A stretch of 44,140 nucleotides of DNA from an uncultured Acidimicrobiales bacterium (lineage in GTDB: Bacteria; Actinomycetota; Acidimicrobiia; Acidimicrobiales; SZUA-35), in contig CALGOA010000216.1 of the NCBI GenBank assembly GCA_937958015.1, positions 1 through 44,140 of the forward strand, read 5' to 3'. The translations under genes and the position numbers were made by a program. The number at the start of each line of letters is the position of its first letter. Position 1 is the first letter of the stretch. The notes below the pieces were generated by a model. It saw nothing but the letters and a program-made list of their open reading frames with translations, was not told where the DNA came from and searched no databases. Shown in pieces: positions 25,118 through 33,023 of the stretch.

Positions 25118-25242
25118 AATACGAACGGGTGATCAAATCTCGGCAAACAATCGCTGATCGGTTTGCTTCTGGGGTTTTTACCTGAGCATGCTGTGTCAGG
25201 GCGGAGCAGCCCTTTCAAACATCACATGTGGGAGTTGATCAG

Positions 25243-27459
25243 ATGAGAGCAAAGAGGCTTTTAGCCGCCTTCTTGACCATCACACTATTGGGCGTCACCG
25301 CCGCGGTTGGCGGAGTCTCGCCGGCGGCGGGTCAGGTTGCCGAGACAGCCGAAAGTGCGTCGGTGCCGCCATCGGCCCGGGTGAGTTCAGGTGAGATTCT
25401 GCGCCTGTACCGCACCATTCTCGGCCGCGACGCCGAACAGGCCGGACTCGAGTACTGGATGCAAGCCGTCGCCGACGGAGCAACCTACGGCGATCTGACC
25501 TTTGCGTTTATCGCCAGCCAAGAGTGGAAGAACGCCGTAGGCGACGGCCTCTCCGACGAGGAATTCGTCGAGCGACTGTACGTGCAGGCGCTGGGTCGCC
25601 CGTCGGACCCCGAGGGTCTGGACTACTGGGTGAACGACATTCTCGGTTCCGGCGCCTCCCAGCGCAGCATCATCCGCTGGTTCGCCGAATCTCAAGAACA
25701 GAAGAACGCCACCGTTTCCGAAGAGTCGTTGAAGCTGGACATTCTCCACATCAACGATCACCACAGCCATCTCGAGAATGACGACATCGGCCTCGAACTC
25801 GCCGGAGCCGAGACCGACGTCGACCTGGGCGGTTTCCCCCGACTCGTCGCCAAGTTCAAAGAACTCGAGGCTGAACTCGAAGGCGAAAACGTCGTCAAGC
25901 TGCACGCAGGCGATGCGATCACCGGAACCCTTTACTACAGCCTCTTCAAGGGTGAGGTCGACGCGGCGCTCATGAACGAGATCTGCTTCGATGCCTTCGC
26001 ACTTGGCAATCACGAGTTCGACGATGGCGATGCCGGCCTGGCCGGGTTCCTCGACTTCCTGAACGATTCCACCGACTGCGACACCCCGGTGATTGCAGCC
26101 AACGTCGTTCCCGGAGAAACGTCACCGCTGGCCGAGGGATACCTCCAGCCCCGGATCGAACTCGACTACGACGGTGAACGAGTCGGCTACGTCGGCATCG
26201 ACATCGCCAACAAGACCAAGAACTCCTCCAGCCCCGACGCTGACACCGAGTTCCTCGACGAGGTCGAGACCGCTCAGGCTCAGATCGACGAGCTCCGCGC
26301 CGAAGGCGTGAACAAGATCGTTCTTGTCACCCACTACCAGTACGAGAACGATCTTGCGCTGGCATCGATGGTGAGCGGCGTCGACGTGATCATCGGCGGC
26401 GACAGCCACACGCTCCTCGGAGACGAATTCGAACAGTACGGGCTCAACCCGCAGGGTCCCTACCCGACGATGACGACCGACAGTGTCGGCGCACCGGTGT
26501 GTATCGCACAGGCCTGGGAGTACAGCCGGATCGTTGGACAGATCAGCGTCACCTGGGATCAGTACGGCTTCGTGACGTCCTGCGAGGGCACCCCGCACCT
26601 GCTCATCGGCGACAACTTCACCCGTGAGGTTGACGACGAAGACGTGGCCCTCGAAGGAGAGGACCTCGCAGCGGTTCTCGCGGCGGTCGAGGCCGCTCCC
26701 GAACTGTCGATCGTCACCCCCGATGCTGGCGCCCAGGCCATCCTGGACGGCTTCACTGACCAGATCGCAGCCGAGACGGGTCGAGTGATCGGCACCGTCT
26801 CCGAAGACCTGTGTCTGGAGCGAATCCCCGGTCAGGGCCGTTCGCTCATCTGTGATGTCGAGGACACCCAGGACATGGGTGGCGACATCCAGCAGCTGGT
26901 GGCCGAGGCATTCCGGGCCCGGAGCTTCGAGAGCGACATCTCGATCCAGAACGCCGGTGGCGTCCGGATCGACGTGCCGGCCGGCGATCTGACGATCGCT
27001 ACCGCCTACGAGGTTCTTCCCTTCTCCAACACGCTGGTGAATCTGGAGATGACCGGTGCCGAAATCAAGGCAGTGTTGGAGGACGGACTCGACTTCGCCC
27101 TCCAGCCCGACGGGTCAACCGGTGCGTACCCCTATGCCGCCGGTCTGCGGTGGAACGCTGACGCAACCGAGGACAAGGGTGCCAGAATCACCAACCTGGA
27201 GTACCAGGCCAAGGGCACCACCGAGTGGGTCGCCTTCGATGAGGCCGCAACCTACACGGTTGTCACCAACGACTTCATCGCAGCCGGCCGAGACGGCTAC
27301 ATCACCTTTGGAGAGATTGAAGAGGGCCGGATCACCGACACCTTCATCAACTACGCCCAGGGTCTGATCGACTACATCGAGATCGACCTCGAGGGTGTCG
27401 TCGCCAAGCCTGCAGCTGAGAACTACTCAACGCAAAGCTACGCCCCGCTGCCGGGTTAA
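25243..27459 (+). CDS. Secreted DUF4214 / 5'-nucleotidase (UshA/NadN-like) fusion
   Basis: A 738-residue exported protein. Sec signal peptide MRAKRLLAAFLTITLLGVTA to about residue 31. Two DUF4214-like repeats at about 48-150 (ILRLYRTILGRDAEQAGLEY, then VERLYVQALGRPSDPEGLDY). A metallophosphatase domain has LDILHINDHHSHLE, LHAGDAITGTLYY, GNHEFDDG, VTHYQYENDLAL and IIGGDSHTLLGD (the NadN-like GGDSH form). The C-terminal nucleotidase domain has IQNAGGVRIDVPAGDLT and VTNDFIAAGRDGY. It probably hydrolyses extracellular nucleotides or NAD. The DUF4214 head is usually found in S-layer-like or secreted proteins and may anchor the enzyme. ATG 25243 has GGGAG 9 bases upstream. Confidence 0.88.
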   Translation: MRAKRLLAAFLTITLLGVTAAVGGVSPAAGQVAETAESASVPPSARVSSGEILRLYRTILGRDAEQAGLEYWMQAVADGATYGDLTFAFIASQEWKNAVGDGLSDEEFVERLYVQALGRPSDPEGLDYWVNDILGSGASQRSIIRWFAESQEQKNATVSEESLKLDILHINDHHSHLENDDIGLELAGAETDVDLGGFPRLVAKFKELEAELEGENVVKLHAGDAITGTLYYSLFKGEVDAALMNEICFDAFALGNHEFDDGDAGLAGFLDFLNDSTDCDTPVIAANVVPGETSPLAEGYLQPRIELDYDGERVGYVGIDIANKTKNSSSPDADTEFLDEVETAQAQIDELRAEGVNKIVLVTHYQYENDLALASMVSGVDVIIGGDSHTLLGDEFEQYGLNPQGPYPTMTTDSVGAPVCIAQAWEYSRIVGQISVTWDQYGFVTSCEGTPHLLIGDNFTREVDDEDVALEGEDLAAVLAAVEAAPELSIVTPDAGAQAILDGFTDQIAAETGRVIGTVSEDLCLERIPGQGRSLICDVEDTQDMGGDIQQLVAEAFRARSFESDISIQNAGGVRIDVPAGDLTIATAYEVLPFSNTLVNLEMTGAEIKAVLEDGLDFALQPDGSTGAYPYAAGLRWNADATEDKGARITNLEYQAKGTTEWVAFDEAATYTVVTNDFIAAGRDGYITFGEIEEGRITDTFINYAQGLIDYIEIDLEGVVAKPAAENYSTQSYAPLPG

Positions 27460-27505
27460 CAGGACTACCGCCTCGCACCCACGAGTGTGAGGATTGCGAA
27501 ATCGA

Positions 27506-27545
27506 CGGGTTCGGCTCCCTTGGAGCCGGACCCGTTGCGGTTTTT
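27506..27545 (+). terminator. Rho-independent terminator after the nucleotidase gene
   Basis: CGGGTTCGGCTCC (27506-27518), a 3-base loop, then GGAGCCGGACCCG (27522-27534): 13 bp with one T/G wobble. A T5 run follows at 27541-27545. It is 46 bases after the stop codon. Confidence 0.85.
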
Positions 27546-27615
27546 CGGCCGGCGTCTCGCCGCGCCCCGTTGTTTTCGTCCCTGACGCCTTTCGTGCACC
27601 GGCCAGTGCGTGGGC

Positions 27616-29004
27616 TCAGTTGGTGGCGACGAAGACCGTGGACGACGCTGCGAGCGAAGCGGACAACGTGGTTCCGGCCGGCACTGAGACCGCCACGGAG
27701 TCGGGATAGTCGACTCGGTGGGCGATCGATCCGCTCGTGGCGTTGACGGTGACGGCGTCGGCCGCGACTCCGCCGAGTCCCTCGAGCACCACCACACCGT
27801 CGGTGGGAACCGGCGATCCCACTTCGTGAGGGACCCCGAGTTGGTCCGACAGGGCAACCGCGGTGGGGACACTGAGGAATCCGGTAGCCAGTCGAACATG
27901 AAGCGTGCGCTGGACGAACAGGAATGCGACGGCGTCGGCATCGGTCATCGACTGCGCCACCGCAGGATCCGCAATCGTGTTCGACGTCCTGCCGGCAACG
28001 CGCACGTTGTCGACCCGGGTAAACCAGGGCCGCAGGTAGCTGTGGCCCAGGCCGCTGAGGTAGTGGGTGGGGTCACTAGCGGGGAAGTACCCGCCGAACG
28101 AATCGTGCACCATCAGCACATGAGTGTCGGCGGCGCCGGGTGTTGTGGACTGCGCCAGCGGACGACCCTCGATGCTCGTGTCGACATAGGCGATGGTGCT
28201 CGGTTCGGGCTGGTCGATGGTGATGAGGTTCACCGACTCGGTGTTGTCGTACCCCACGAGCCCGTCCAGGTCTCCGGGTCGGTCCACGGCCTCAGACGAG
28301 AGACCCCGCTCCTCCCACACGTCAGGGTCAATGGCATCGACCACGAGTTCCATTCCCGCCATCGCTCCGGCAGGACTCCAATGGGTGTCGATCTGCAGGG
28401 CGTGATCGGCGGTGTTTACCGCAGTGCCAAGGTCGATCACGCCGGGTTGGTTCGCCAGTCGGTCGACGACGAGTTCGTTTGCCGCATGGCACGGCGCCTC
28501 TATGTCGCCCATCAGTTCCGGGGCGATACCCGAACGATCGGGGGCGATGGCAAACACCATCGTCTTGCCTGCGGACTCGAGCAGATGGTGGAGCGATGCG
28601 ATCTCCGCTGACCATTCGGCTTCAAGTTCGGGCTCGACGCAGGCCTGATCGGTCGCATCGGAGATGAACAGCCAGTTGTCCTCACCCAGCAGTACGCGAT
28701 CGCTTTCCGCCACGGCTTGGGCGTAGTTGTCATCGATGATCCGAGTGGTGCTTCGTTCGAACTCGAAGGCCAGTTCACGGCCAGGAACGTTCTCGATCAC
28801 CATCGATTCGATGTCGCGGATCGACCGGTTCTGGGTCGGCGGTGCGAACGCCGACCCGTCGGGGGCGTTCTCGATTTCCTCAGGCCCGGAGTCGCTATCG
28901 GAGGCGATGCCCACGAACGTCACTGCGGCCGGAATGAAAATAAAGGCGACGAGGGCCAACATATTGGTGATCGGCCACGTGCGTGGTTGAGAGGGCGTCG
29001 ACAT
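27616..29004 (-). CDS. AlgJ/AlgX-like SGNH-type acetyltransferase partner protein
   Basis: A 462-residue membrane-anchored protein. An N-terminal transmembrane segment (MLALVAFIFIPAAVTFVGI, about 15-33) is followed by a long extracytoplasmic part. AlgJ/AlgX/DltD-like landmarks are LLGEDNWLFISD, VFAIAPDRSGIAPELMG, DTHWSPAGA (the Asp-His motif) and VHDSFGG (the Ser motif). Such proteins work with an MBOAT acyltransferase to O-acetylate an envelope glycan. The ATG overlaps the stop of the MBOAT gene (TGATG), so translation is coupled. The acceptor glycan is unknown and no polysaccharide synthesis genes are in the window. Confidence 0.82.
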   Translation of the reverse strand: MSTPSQPRTWPITNMLALVAFIFIPAAVTFVGIASDSDSGPEEIENAPDGSAFAPPTQNRSIRDIESMVIENVPGRELAFEFERSTTRIIDDNYAQAVAESDRVLLGEDNWLFISDATDQACVEPELEAEWSAEIASLHHLLESAGKTMVFAIAPDRSGIAPELMGDIEAPCHAANELVVDRLANQPGVIDLGTAVNTADHALQIDTHWSPAGAMAGMELVVDAIDPDVWEERGLSSEAVDRPGDLDGLVGYDNTESVNLITIDQPEPSTIAYVDTSIEGRPLAQSTTPGAADTHVLMVHDSFGGYFPASDPTHYLSGLGHSYLRPWFTRVDNVRVAGRTSNTIADPAVAQSMTDADAVAFLFVQRTLHVRLATGFLSVPTAVALSDQLGVPHEVGSPVPTDGVVVLEGLGGVAADAVTVNATSGSIAHRVDYPDSVAVSVPAGTTLSASLAASSTVFVATN

Positions 29005-30422
29005 CAGAATTGGAAGTAGAGGAACGGCGTATACACCTGGGACAACACTCGCACCCCGACCAGCGGCACCGCCACCAGGTAGAGGGCGAGCCGCACGGTG
29101 TCGCCCTGCCAACCGCGGACCGGTAGGAGGCGCACGGGACGGTAGACGTCGGGCAGCGCCGAGATGATCAGCCCGCCGAACAACGCGGTGGCCGCCAGGG
29201 GAGTGAAGGCGTTCGCCACCGAGGTGGGGACGGCCAGACTGGGGGTGAATGCTGCGACGAACAGGTTGCCGGCGGTGGTGAGGTCGGGTGATGCGAACAG
29301 GATCCAGCCGAACACGACCACCAGCAGGGTCCAGACCCGAAGTAGCGGGTGGCGGGATTCAGCCGACACCCCGAACCTGCGTTCCACCAGAAGGGCTGCG
29401 CCATGCCAAGCCCCCCAGAGCACAAACGTCCATGCCGCCCCGTGCCAGAAGCCGGTGACCAGGAAGACGATGATCAGGTTGCGATAGGTCTTCCAGCGAC
29501 CGTTCCGACTACCGCCCAGCGGGATGTACAGGTAATCGCGAAACCACGTTGAGAGGGTCATGTGCCAGCGACGCCAAAAGTCGGTGATGGTCGATGCGAA
29601 GTACGGACGATTGAAATTCTCGGGGAAGGTGAAGCCCAACATCTGCCCGAGGCCGATGGCCATGTCCGAGTACCCGGAGAAGTCGAAGTAGATCTGCACG
29701 GCGTAGCCGAAACCGGCGATCCAAGCCGTCAGCATCGTCGGGTTCTCCGCGGCATAGGCCGCCTCGACCAGCGGTGCGACGGCGTCAGCGATCAGAATCT
29801 TCTTGGCGATGCCCCAACAGAATCGGGCAAACCCGTTTCCGAGTTCTTCGAAACCGACCGACCGCAAACCCAGCTGCTCCTTCACGTCGCGGGCCCGAAC
29901 GATCGGCCCTGCGATCAGCTGCGGAAAGAGGCTGACGTACAGAAGGAGTCGTAAGGGGTCGCTCACCGGCTCCAGCCGACCGGCTGCTACGTCGAAGGTG
30001 TAGCTCATCGACTGGAACGTGAAGAACGAGATTCCGATGGGGAGCACGATCGTGGGCACGACCACCGATCCGCCACCGAACATCCCCGACAGGTTGTTGA
30101 CGGTTTCGGCGAAGAATCCGGCGTATTTGAACCAGCCCAACAGGCCGACGTTGGCGATGATCGAGGCGGCAACACACCCCTTCACAATCCCCATTCGGCC
30201 GCGACGGCGAGCGATATTGGCGAGGTCGGCCGCCATGTAGTCGATGATGACCGACACGGTCAGGAGAAGAACCAGCTCCTCGCTGCCCCACCAGTAGAAA
30301 AACAGGCTCGAAACGAGCAGGAAGATGTTCGCCAGTGTGACTGAAGCCCTGAGCAGTGGCGCGTGCACAAGAAGCACGATCGGGAGGAACAGCCACAAGA
30401 AGGCGACTGAAGGGAACAGCAC
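29004..30422 (-). CDS. MBOAT family membrane O-acyltransferase (AlgI-like)
   Basis: A 472-residue polytopic membrane protein with about ten hydrophobic segments. The family motifs are IGISFFTFQSMSYTFDV, IAGPIVRARDV, FDFSGYSDMAIGLG, NFNRPYFASTITDFWRRWH and the catalytic-His region VTGFWHGAAWTFVLWG. It is expected to move acyl (acetyl) groups across the membrane to the partner protein downstream. GTG start at 30422. It lies 82 bp after the PlsC gene on the same strand and is translationally coupled to the AlgJ-like gene. Confidence 0.9.
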   Translation of the reverse strand: MLFPSVAFLWLFLPIVLLVHAPLLRASVTLANIFLLVSSLFFYWWGSEELVLLLTVSVIIDYMAADLANIARRRGRMGIVKGCVAASIIANVGLLGWFKYAGFFAETVNNLSGMFGGGSVVVPTIVLPIGISFFTFQSMSYTFDVAAGRLEPVSDPLRLLLYVSLFPQLIAGPIVRARDVKEQLGLRSVGFEELGNGFARFCWGIAKKILIADAVAPLVEAAYAAENPTMLTAWIAGFGYAVQIYFDFSGYSDMAIGLGQMLGFTFPENFNRPYFASTITDFWRRWHMTLSTWFRDYLYIPLGGSRNGRWKTYRNLIIVFLVTGFWHGAAWTFVLWGAWHGAALLVERRFGVSAESRHPLLRVWTLLVVVFGWILFASPDLTTAGNLFVAAFTPSLAVPTSVANAFTPLAATALFGGLIISALPDVYRPVRLLPVRGWQGDTVRLALYLVAVPLVGVRVLSQVYTPFLYFQF

Positions 30423-30504
30423 CGATCGATCCTAAACCGCTGCGGCCGAGGGGAGGGGGAGCGCCCCGCAAGTGCGAGCCGGTGTCATGTTGCGGGAAAC
30501 GCCG

Positions 30505-31392
30505 CTACGACGGTGGCCAGGACCGCTTCTGGGTTGGCTTCGAACCCGGTTTGGGGCCGAGTGCCCAACGGCGACGCCACGCCCCAGCTTCGGGACCGGT
30601 GAGCTCGGAGATCTCGCCGGCGTGAGCCTTTTTGCGCGACTCCCACCAGCCAGAGGAGAACTCCTCGGCCAGTTCGCTCACTCTGGTTTCGATCCGTTTG
30701 GCGAAGGTCCGAGCGTCCTCATCGTCGCCGGAGCGCATCGGGGCGCCGAAAACAACCGCACAACGCGAGCGCGACGGCCAGTTCGTGCCCTTCGGGAGGA
30801 TGCTGCCGGTGCCGTCGATGTAGGTGGGCACAACCGGTACGCCGGTCTTCTTGGCGACGAACGCCGCGCCAGGTCGATGTTCCCTGCTCCACCCGTCGGG
30901 TGAGCGTCCACCTTCTGGATAGATCAGTAGCGAGTTGCAGCCGTCGATGGCCTCGATCGCATTCTCGATGCTGAGCTTTGAGAGCTTCTGGCGTTCGATA
31001 GGGATCGCGCCGATGAAGAGTGCAGAGAGCGCCCCTGCGACCCGGTTAGGGAAGAAGTAATCAGCCCCTGCCGCCACGGCAAGGTTTCGTCGCAGATGCG
31101 AAGGAATGGTGGCGAGGAGTAACGAGGTGTCGGCGTGGCTGTGATGATTGGCTGCGAAGACCACGGGACCCTCGACGTCGTGGAGTCGGTCCGAACCGAT
31201 CACCCGCGGCGATCCGTAGATCTGAATCGCCGGTTTCATGAATCCCCAGACACCGATCTCGCGCGCCACCTTGGCAGGACGGGAACGGGCCCATTTGGTG
31301 TCGTACTGCACCCCGACGGTGGGCTCTGGAACAGGTTTCTCTACCCCCTTGGGGGTGGACGGAGGTGTAGTAATGAAGCGAAGCCAACCCAT
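30505..31392 (-). CDS. PlsC-like lysophospholipid acyltransferase
   Basis: A 295-residue acyltransferase. The H-x4-D motif is NHHSHAD; the second block FIGAIPIER, the glycerophosphate-binding-like YPEGGRSPDG and VPVVPTYIDGT follow. The N-terminal about 50 residues and the basic Ser/Pro/Lys-rich tail (GPKPGSKPTQKRSWPPS) are extra. It acts at the inner membrane face; acceptor unknown. The gene is 14 bp downstream of the LarA-like gene, so co-transcription is very likely. Confidence 0.88.
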   Translation of the reverse strand: MGWLRFITTPPSTPKGVEKPVPEPTVGVQYDTKWARSRPAKVAREIGVWGFMKPAIQIYGSPRVIGSDRLHDVEGPVVFAANHHSHADTSLLLATIPSHLRRNLAVAAGADYFFPNRVAGALSALFIGAIPIERQKLSKLSIENAIEAIDGCNSLLIYPEGGRSPDGWSREHRPGAAFVAKKTGVPVVPTYIDGTGSILPKGTNWPSRSRCAVVFGAPMRSGDDEDARTFAKRIETRVSELAEEFSSGWWESRKKAHAGEISELTGPEAGAWRRRWALGPKPGSKPTQKRSWPPS

Positions 31393-31406
31393 ACGTGCCT
31401 ATCGGT

Positions 31407-33017
31407 CTACTGAACGTCTGCCATGAAGATAGGCGGATTGTGAATATGGGTAAGGGTTGGTGCCGGACCCACGACATCCGACGCCATTTCGAGAGCGTCG
31501 TTGAGGGTTGAAGCCGGCTTGAAGCCGAGACGGCGCACCGCTTTGGGGTCGCCTCCGACCACGATCACGCCGCCCAGGTACTGCATGGCGTGGGACGCCC
31601 AGTACCACATATAGAACGGATGGACACCGTGATAGGCGTAGCTGGTTCGGTACAGGTGCCGGTACCACTCGTCCTCGGCGTACTGCTTCTCGTACTTCTT
31701 CTCGATTTCGATCGGATCGGTGGTGTCGGCCAGAACCTGCTCGAAGAAGTCGATGTAGCTGGGGTGGTGAACCGGATGAAACTCCCACGGGGTGGGGTGG
31801 CTCATGATCAGCACACCACCCTCGCGGACGACGGGTTTACCCCGGTAGAGGTTGAAGAAATATCCCAACCCCTGCACCGTCACCAGAATGGGGTTCATGA
31901 TGCTGTTCACGTTGTAGGGCGTGAGGTAGGGGAGTCCCATCGTCACGATGTCGGTCTGCCCCTCCACGGGCACCATGTGCTGTTTGTAGACCATCTCGGT
32001 GGTGCGTTTGTGTACGGCTTCAACATCGCCGGCCTGGACCGAGGTCATCTCGTACGGCGCCTTCCAATTCTGGAACGCCTTCCGTTTGGCGGTTGACGGC
32101 ATCAGCTTCAAACCGGCCTGCATGCCGGCAAAGCTGGCTCGATCGCGCGCCGACCATTCCCACTCGCGCTTCTGCAGCATCGACATGGGGCCTTCCTTAC
32201 CGAAGACGTTGGTGTTCACCGTGGTCTCGATCTGGAAGATGCGCGGTCCGCTCTTCTTGATGACTTCACCCTGACGCCAGTTGGAGCGGTGCAGCTCGGA
32301 GTTGTCCTGATCCATGAAGCTCTTGCTGTGACGCATCGTCTTCACGTTGTGGTGGGCTCGCACGCCCTGATACCCCGACAGTCCGGTCGCCGTACTCTTC
32401 CAACCGCCGTCCATGCTGACCAGGTTGATGTTGACGTACACCACCAGATCGCTCTCGGCGGCCCGCTTGGACATCTGCACGACCTCGTCGTGTTTGGTCG
32501 TGCCCAGAATCACCATGCCATCGGGATCCTCGGCATCGTGGTTGTACAGCTGGCCATAGGGGGCGAACGCTTCGTACACCCGGTCGCCGACGGCGTGGCG
32601 CAGTTCGTTTTCGGTCATGCGTCGATGCAGACACAACGCCGCAATGATGTGAACGTCGTCGACGCCGGCGGCAGCGGCGTGGTCGAGAACCTGTTCGATG
32701 ATCCGCTGACGAATGTCGGGCCGTTGCATTGGAGGCAGCGGCAGGGAGATGTCGTCGAAAGCGATCGTGAGCTTCATGCCCTTCTTCATCAGCGAAGGGA
32801 GCGGGTCGTCGTCGATCGGGTTCAGCAGCGCGTCCTCGATCGCCGCCTCGGGGTCCTTGATGCCGTGCAGAGGTTCACCCGGGTAGATCACCCGCGATCG
32901 TCCGATCGGCAGCTTCTCCATCCGGAAGCCCTCGCCATGGTGGAACAGGATCGGAGGGGTCTGACGATCCACCTCCAAGACGAACCCGGGCCTCGGGTTG
33001 GGTTTGTTTTTACTCAT
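31407..33017 (-). CDS. LarA-like (lactate racemase family) enzyme in a lipid operon
   Basis: A 536-residue protein with the Lar_N (DUF2088) fold: LTIAFDDISLPLPPMQRPD, then AALCLHRRMTENEL. LarA enzymes are 2-hydroxyacid racemases using a nickel-pincer nucleotide. Against recalled Lactiplantibacillus LarA residues, K207 (GGWKS) fits the cofactor-tethering K184, H223 (VRAHHN) the nickel ligand H200, and H131 the acid/base H108. Spacings of 76 and 16 residues are identical. The second catalytic histidine (H174) has no equivalent; that position falls in VNINLV. So a cofactor-binding homologue with altered chemistry is likely. It lies 6 bp after the acyl-CoA reductase gene and 14 bp before PlsC. 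No larB, larC or larE is in the window. Confidence 0.8.
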   Translation of the reverse strand: MSKNKPNPRPGFVLEVDRQTPPILFHHGEGFRMEKLPIGRSRVIYPGEPLHGIKDPEAAIEDALLNPIDDDPLPSLMKKGMKLTIAFDDISLPLPPMQRPDIRQRIIEQVLDHAAAAGVDDVHIIAALCLHRRMTENELRHAVGDRVYEAFAPYGQLYNHDAEDPDGMVILGTTKHDEVVQMSKRAAESDLVVYVNINLVSMDGGWKSTATGLSGYQGVRAHHNVKTMRHSKSFMDQDNSELHRSNWRQGEVIKKSGPRIFQIETTVNTNVFGKEGPMSMLQKREWEWSARDRASFAGMQAGLKLMPSTAKRKAFQNWKAPYEMTSVQAGDVEAVHKRTTEMVYKQHMVPVEGQTDIVTMGLPYLTPYNVNSIMNPILVTVQGLGYFFNLYRGKPVVREGGVLIMSHPTPWEFHPVHHPSYIDFFEQVLADTTDPIEIEKKYEKQYAEDEWYRHLYRTSYAYHGVHPFYMWYWASHAMQYLGGVIVVGGDPKAVRRLGFKPASTLNDALEMASDVVGPAPTLTHIHNPPIFMADVQ

Positions 33018-33023
33018 GCTCGA

